Assembly: GCF_003351345.1 (NCBI RefSeq)
Contig: NZ_QQTO01000022.1
Span: 434,001-498,000 of the forward strand
Length of the DNA stretch: 64,000 nt
Direction of reading: 5' to 3'
Origin: Allobosea caraganae
Lineage (GTDB): Bacteria; Pseudomonadota; Alphaproteobacteria; Rhizobiales; Beijerinckiaceae
The position numbers and the translations under genes are program-made. Below are positions 60,172 to 64,000 of this stretch, piece by piece. Positions within the stretch are counted from its first letter, which is position 1. Each line of letters begins with the position of its first letter. The notes under the pieces are model-generated. The model was given only the letters and a program-made list of their open reading frames with translations, was not told where the DNA came from and did not search any database.

Positions 60172-62480
60172 CGCGCTCCCAAGCCAGCCTGCTTTGGCTG
60201 CTCGCGGTGGTCGCCGCGGGCATTTTTCTTGTTTTCAGCTTCCGCCAAGCGAATCCGCTGCGCACGGACCTCACCGCCTTGCTGCCCCTGGAGCAGCAGG
60301 ACCCGGCGCGGCAGAAGGCCAATGACCTGATCTCCCGGTCATTGGCGAAGCGATTTATCGTCCTGATCAGCCATAAGGACCGCGCGCAGGCGCGGGCCCG
60401 CGCCGCCGAACTGGCAAAGGCGCTCGAAGAGACGAAGCTCGTCAGGCCGATCGGCGATGATTTCAGCCCCGACCAGTTCAGGAAGCTCGGCACGCTCTAT
60501 TTCGCCCATCGCGCCGGCCTGCTCTCGCCGGGCGACCGCGACGCACTGCTGGCCGATCAGGGCCAGGACCTCGCGGAGCGGGCGATGGCGCAGATCGTCG
60601 GCCCCGGCGCGATCGCCGATGCGCGCCTGCTGAAGGCCGATCCGTTCCTGCTCCTGCCCTCGTTCCTGCTCAACCTGCCCTTTCCGGCCACGAAGCTGGC
60701 GCTGGACGAGGGCATGCTCGCGCTGCGGGACGAGAATGGCACGCATATTCTTTTGTCGGCTAATTTACTTGCCGACCCGTTCGACCTCACGGTCCAGCAG
60801 ACCATCGTTTCGACCTTCAATCGCTACGAGGCCGCGCTGGACAGGCTGGACCCTCCCTCTATCCGCCGCCTCGGCGCGGTGTTCTTCGCGGAGGCCGGCG
60901 CGCATAAGGCCATCGACGAATCCTCCTGGCTAGCGGGCTTTTCGCTCGCCGGGACCATCCTGCTCATCCTCGTCGCGTTTCGCGGGTTGCGGCCCCTGTT
61001 CCTGAACCTGCTGGTGATCGCCGCCGGCGTGGTCTGCGGCCTGAGCGCCTGCCTTTTGGTTTTTGCGCAGGTCCATGTCGCCGTGCTGCTGTTCGGCATC
61101 AGCCTCATCGGCGTCGCTGCCGATTACGGCTTCTATTATACGGCGACGATCTTTGCGGCCGAGGACAAGACGCCTGAGCAACGGCTAAAGGAGATCCTGC
61201 CCGGCCTGTCCATGGCGCTGCTGATCGCCGTTCTCGGCTATGGCGCGCTGGCGATCGCGCCCTTCCCGGGCCTGCGCCAGATCGCCATCTTCTCCGCCGT
61301 CGGGCTGGTCAGCGCCTATATCACGACCGTGCTGTGGCTGCCTTTGGCCGACAGGCGCAAGCGGCCGGCCCATGCGGCGCAAACCCTGCGCTTCATCACC
61401 GGGCTTTCACGGCTCTGGACCGACAGGCGGTGGCGCGTGCTGCGGCTCGGCTTCTGCGGCGTCCTCGTCGTGATCGTGGCAGCCGGCCTCGGGCGCATCA
61501 GCTTCGATGACGACCTCAGGAAACTGCAGCCGCTCGACGCGTCGCTCATAGCCGATCAAAGCGCCATTACTGCCGTCACCGGCCTGAATCTGACCACACA
61601 GTATCTGCTGGTCGAAGCGGCCAGCGACGAGCGGGCGTTGCAACTCGAAGAGCAGATCGCGCCGATGCTCGGGCAATGGCAAAAATCCGGCCTGATCAAG
61701 ACAGCGCAGTCGCCGGCTGCCTATGTGCCATCGCTGGCGCGGCAGGCGGAGAACCAGCGGCTCCAGCGCGAAAAACTCATTGAACCATTCCGCGCGGAGC
61801 TGCTGGAGGCGATCGGCCTGCAAGCCGGCGACCTCAACCCGGCGCCGGACGAAAAGCTCGCGCTCGCCACGGCGCTGGAGAGCCGCGCCATCCCCTTCCT
61901 CAACGAGCTCGTGCTCGAACCCGGCCTGCATGTCGTCACGCTCCAAGGCGTTACCAGCCCCGAGCGCATCAGGCAGGAGATCGCCGGCATGGCCGGGATC
62001 AAGTTCGTCGATCCGACCGCCGATCTCAGCGCCCTGCTCGGCCTCTACCGCTTTCGCGCGCTGGTGCTCCTCGCCTGCTCGCTCGGGGTGATCTCGCTGC
62101 TCGCGGCGTGGCGCTACGGCTCAAGCGGCGCCGCGCGGGCGCTGGCGCCGTCCTTCGTCGCGCTGCTGGTCGTGCCCTGCGCGCTGGGATTGCTCGGCTA
62201 TGCCTTCACCTTCTTCAACGCCATGGCCATGGTGCTGCTGCTCTCCTTCACCATGGATTATTCGGTCTTCTGCGCCGAGGGCAAAGCGGAGAGCCGGCCG
62301 ATCACGCTGCTGGCCGTGTGGCTGGCGGCGCTGGCGACGATCCTGTCCTTCGGCGTCCTCGGCTTCTCCAGCACGCCCGTCGTGGCGAGCTTCGGCCTCA
62401 CCGTCCTGCTGGGCGTCGCCCTCGCCGGCCTGCTGGCCCCGATAGCTGCCCCGGCCCTCAAAGAGCCCGGCGGCTCCTAG
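60168..62480 (+). CDS. MMPL/RND-family exporter of the aryl-polyene cluster, apparently CTG-started
   Basis: A 770-residue membrane protein with two six-helix bundles: SLAGTILLILVAFRGLRPLF, GISLIGVAADYGFYYTATIF, then LVLLACSLGVISLLAAWRYG and MAMVLLLSFTMDYSVFCAEG. Large periplasmic loops lie between the first helix and the bundles. It likely moves the polyene lipid out of the inner membrane. No ATG lies near the needed start: a GTG at 60207 would cut the first helix (SLLWLLAVVAAGIFLVF). The CTG at 60168, 7 nt after AGGG and overlapping the upstream stop as CTGA, fits best. Confidence 0.85.
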   Translation: MTRSQASLLWLLAVVAAGIFLVFSFRQANPLRTDLTALLPLEQQDPARQKANDLISRSLAKRFIVLISHKDRAQARARAAELAKALEETKLVRPIGDDFSPDQFRKLGTLYFAHRAGLLSPGDRDALLADQGQDLAERAMAQIVGPGAIADARLLKADPFLLLPSFLLNLPFPATKLALDEGMLALRDENGTHILLSANLLADPFDLTVQQTIVSTFNRYEAALDRLDPPSIRRLGAVFFAEAGAHKAIDESSWLAGFSLAGTILLILVAFRGLRPLFLNLLVIAAGVVCGLSACLLVFAQVHVAVLLFGISLIGVAADYGFYYTATIFAAEDKTPEQRLKEILPGLSMALLIAVLGYGALAIAPFPGLRQIAIFSAVGLVSAYITTVLWLPLADRRKRPAHAAQTLRFITGLSRLWTDRRWRVLRLGFCGVLVVIVAAGLGRISFDDDLRKLQPLDASLIADQSAITAVTGLNLTTQYLLVEAASDERALQLEEQIAPMLGQWQKSGLIKTAQSPAAYVPSLARQAENQRLQREKLIEPFRAELLEAIGLQAGDLNPAPDEKLALATALESRAIPFLNELVLEPGLHVVTLQGVTSPERIRQEIAGMAGIKFVDPTADLSALLGLYRFRALVLLACSLGVISLLAAWRYGSSGAARALAPSFVALLVVPCALGLLGYAFTFFNAMAMVLLLSFTMDYSVFCAEGKAESRPITLLAVWLAALATILSFGVLGFSSTPVVASFGLTVLLGVALAGLLAPIAAPALKEPGGS

Positions 62481-62531
62481 AAGCCTGCGATCCTTGTGCT
62501 ATAAGCGCCCGTAACAAGAAAAGGGCCCTTG

Positions 62532-63128
62532 ATGCGACCGTGGCGCGATTGGCTGATAGGCGGCTTGTTCTTTGCTTTGGCCGGCTGCGCATCCGATACA
62601 AATTCAGCAGGAACGGGCGAGGCCACGATGCTGATCGGCCCGCAATTGCCGATCCGCGCCATCTCCCCCGCCGAATTCGCGTTCAAGGGCCAGGTCACGC
62701 AGGTGCTGACCATGCGCTTCGGCGAGCAGTCCATCAATCTCGAAGCGCAGCTCGTCATGAGCAAGAGCGAGGTCCGCGCGATCCTGCTCGATTCGCTCGG
62801 GCGCCGCGCCGTGACCCTGGCCTGGCGCGAGGGCAAGCTCGAGTCCCAGCTCGCATCCTGGCTGCCGCCGGGCATCCGCGCCGACGCGATCTTCGCCGAC
62901 ATGATGATCCTCTACGGCCAGCCTGCCGCGTTGCAAGCCGCCCTCAAGGATTCCGGCTGCGCGCTGGAGCTGGGCAGGGCCTCGCGCCTGCTGCGCTGCC
63001 GCGACAAGGAGGTCCTGCGCGCCGAGTACGAGCTGAAATCGCCGAAGACGCTGAACGGCTCGCTGCATTACGCCAACCTCGCCTGGGGCTATGACGTCGA
63101 TGTCCAGTCCGCGGAAGTCCTGCGGTGA
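62532..63128 (+). CDS. DUF3261 lipoprotein of the aryl-polyene cluster
   Basis: A 198-residue lipoprotein: signal DWLIGGLFFALAGC with a good lipobox (LAGC). The DUF3261 body has FKGQVTQVLTMRFGEQSINL, EVRAILLDSLGRRAVTLAW and MILYGQPAALQAAL. Such lipoproteins are regular members of aryl polyene clusters (ApeN-like) and probably sit in the outer membrane with the LolA-like carrier. AAGGG precedes the ATG at 62532. The stop overlaps the next start as GTGA. Confidence 0.88.
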   Translation: MRPWRDWLIGGLFFALAGCASDTNSAGTGEATMLIGPQLPIRAISPAEFAFKGQVTQVLTMRFGEQSINLEAQLVMSKSEVRAILLDSLGRRAVTLAWREGKLESQLASWLPPGIRADAIFADMMILYGQPAALQAALKDSGCALELGRASRLLRCRDKEVLRAEYELKSPKTLNGSLHYANLAWGYDVDVQSAEVLR

Positions 63129-64000
63129 CGGAGCATCTCAGCCTGTCCGCCATGGGGCTGGTGACACCCATCGGGACTGGCAAGGCCGAGACCGCCGAGA
63201 ACCTGTTCAAGGGCTCCCAGGCCGGCTTTCGGACGCGCGGCGATCTCATCCCTGGGCGACAGGCTCTGGTCGGGGAGGTCATGGGGGACACCCCTGCCCT
63301 GCCAGCCGGGCTGGCGAAGTGGGACTGCCGCAACAACAGGATGATGGCTGTGGCGCTGGAGCAGATCCGCCCCGATCTCGATCGCGCGATTGGGCGCTAC
63401 GGAGCAAATCGCATCGCCGTCATCCTCGGCACCAGTACCTCGGGCATCGCCGAAGGCGAGGCGGCTTTCGCGGAGCGCGTGAAGGCGGGGCGATGGCCCC
63501 CGCATTTCGACTATGCGCAGCAGGAAACCGGCGGCCTCAGCGAATTCGTCAAGGCATTCCTCGGCCTCACCGGCCCGGCCTACACGATCGCCACCGCCTG
63601 CTCGTCGAGCGCGAAAGTCTTCGCCACGGCGCGGCGGCTGATCCGCCTGGGGCTCGTCGACGCGGCCATCGTCGGCGGCGCGGATTCGCTGTGCCGGATG
63701 ACGCCGAGCGGCTTCACCGCGCTCGCCTCGGTTTCCGCCAGACCGGCCAATCCGTTCAGCCGGAACCGCGACGGGATCACGATCGGCGAGGCAGCGGCCG
63801 TGTTCCTGCTCGAAAAGGAGCCCGGCGAGATCGTCTTCATGGGCATCGGCGAGACCTCCGACGCCCACCACATCAGCGCACCCGACCCGCAGGGAGCGGG
63901 AGCAGAAAACGCCATGCGCGCGGCGCTCGACGATGCCGGCTGCGAGGCCGGCGACATCGCCTATGTCAACCTGCACGGCACCGCGACGCCGCTGAACGAC
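63125..64000 (+). CDS. Beta-ketoacyl-ACP synthase of aryl-polyene type (ApeO-like), cut by the window end
   Basis: The first 292 residues of a KAS I/II-type enzyme, running off the window. It starts with GTG in an overlap with the lipoprotein stop (GTGA). The nucleophile Cys159 is in TIATACSSSAK, and the first catalytic His284 is in YVNLHGTATPLND. GVTPIG-like start (SAMGLVTPIGTGKAETAENL) and GADSLCRMTPSGFTAL are standard. It should pair with the chain-length factor at 54798-55514. The remaining C-terminal third lies beyond 64000. Confidence 0.92.
   Translation, partial: MTEHLSLSAMGLVTPIGTGKAETAENLFKGSQAGFRTRGDLIPGRQALVGEVMGDTPALPAGLAKWDCRNNRMMAVALEQIRPDLDRAIGRYGANRIAVILGTSTSGIAEGEAAFAERVKAGRWPPHFDYAQQETGGLSEFVKAFLGLTGPAYTIATACSSSAKVFATARRLIRLGLVDAAIVGGADSLCRMTPSGFTALASVSARPANPFSRNRDGITIGEAAAVFLLEKEPGEIVFMGIGETSDAHHISAPDPQGAGAENAMRAALDDAGCEAGDIAYVNLHGTATPLND

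Overview
The window is high-GC DNA packed with genes whose third codon positions are strongly G/C biased. Its layout suits an alphaproteobacterium of the Hyphomicrobiales (Rhizobiales), and a Bosea-like organism is a reasonable guess. Supporting signs are two families of intergenic REP-type repeats common in that order, a PmtA-type phospholipid methyltransferase, many CUT1 and NitT ABC operons, a SigF/NrsF-type sigma/anti-sigma pair, and a periplasmic Sel1-repeat giant. The genus is inference. No rRNA, tRNA, CRISPR array, transposase or phage gene was seen.

Layout. 0-3.2 kb: MarR and TetR regulators, a phospholipid methyltransferase and a short-chain dehydrogenase. 3.4-13.8 kb: a sugar-acid catabolic locus with an enolase-superfamily acid-sugar dehydratase, a CUT1 ABC importer, an aldo/keto-reductase-fold protein, a D-2-hydroxyacid dehydrogenase, an RraA-type aldolase, glyoxalase I and an IclR regulator. 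Near-identical inverted repeats lie before both transcription units. 13.9-17.2 kb: a small lipoprotein-like protein and a 1003-residue Sel1-repeat protein. 17.5-25.2 kb: an amidohydrolase, a Rid-family protein, a NitT/TauT-type ABC importer, an MFS exporter and a LacI regulator, with similar operator-like palindromes before the importer and the regulator. 25.2-33.1 kb: mixed genes, including a YHS protein, a TTC38-like TPR protein, an OpgC acyltransferase coupled to a ThDP enzyme, a secreted esterase, and an ECF sigma factor with its NrsF-type anti-sigma.

33.1-45.3 kb is a cell-surface and secretion region. A compact overlapping glycan operon (DegT aminotransferase, two GT4 glycosyltransferases, a one-domain GT remnant, a NeuD-type acyltransferase and an FkbM methyltransferase with internal repeats) is followed by two paralogous RTX proteins and the ABC and membrane-fusion components of a type I secretion system. 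The spacers here are much richer in A+T than the rest. 45.5-52.5 kb: a second CUT1 sugar-type ABC operon carrying an argininosuccinate-lyase homologue with altered signature residues. It is divergent from a LacI gene across a perfect 20-bp palindrome.

52.6-64.0 kb holds most of an aryl-polyene-type biosynthetic cluster: CrtI-like oxidoreductase, Sfp-type phosphopantetheinyl transferase, ketosynthase chain-length factor, acyltransferase, two acyl carrier proteins, a membrane protein, an AMP-ligase, a hotdog dehydratase, a thioesterase, a LolA-like carrier, an MMPL exporter, a DUF3261 lipoprotein and a ketosynthase cut by the window end. Nearly every gene overlaps the next by a few bases. The exporter gene appears to start at a CTG codon. 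The rest of the pathway should lie just beyond base 64000.
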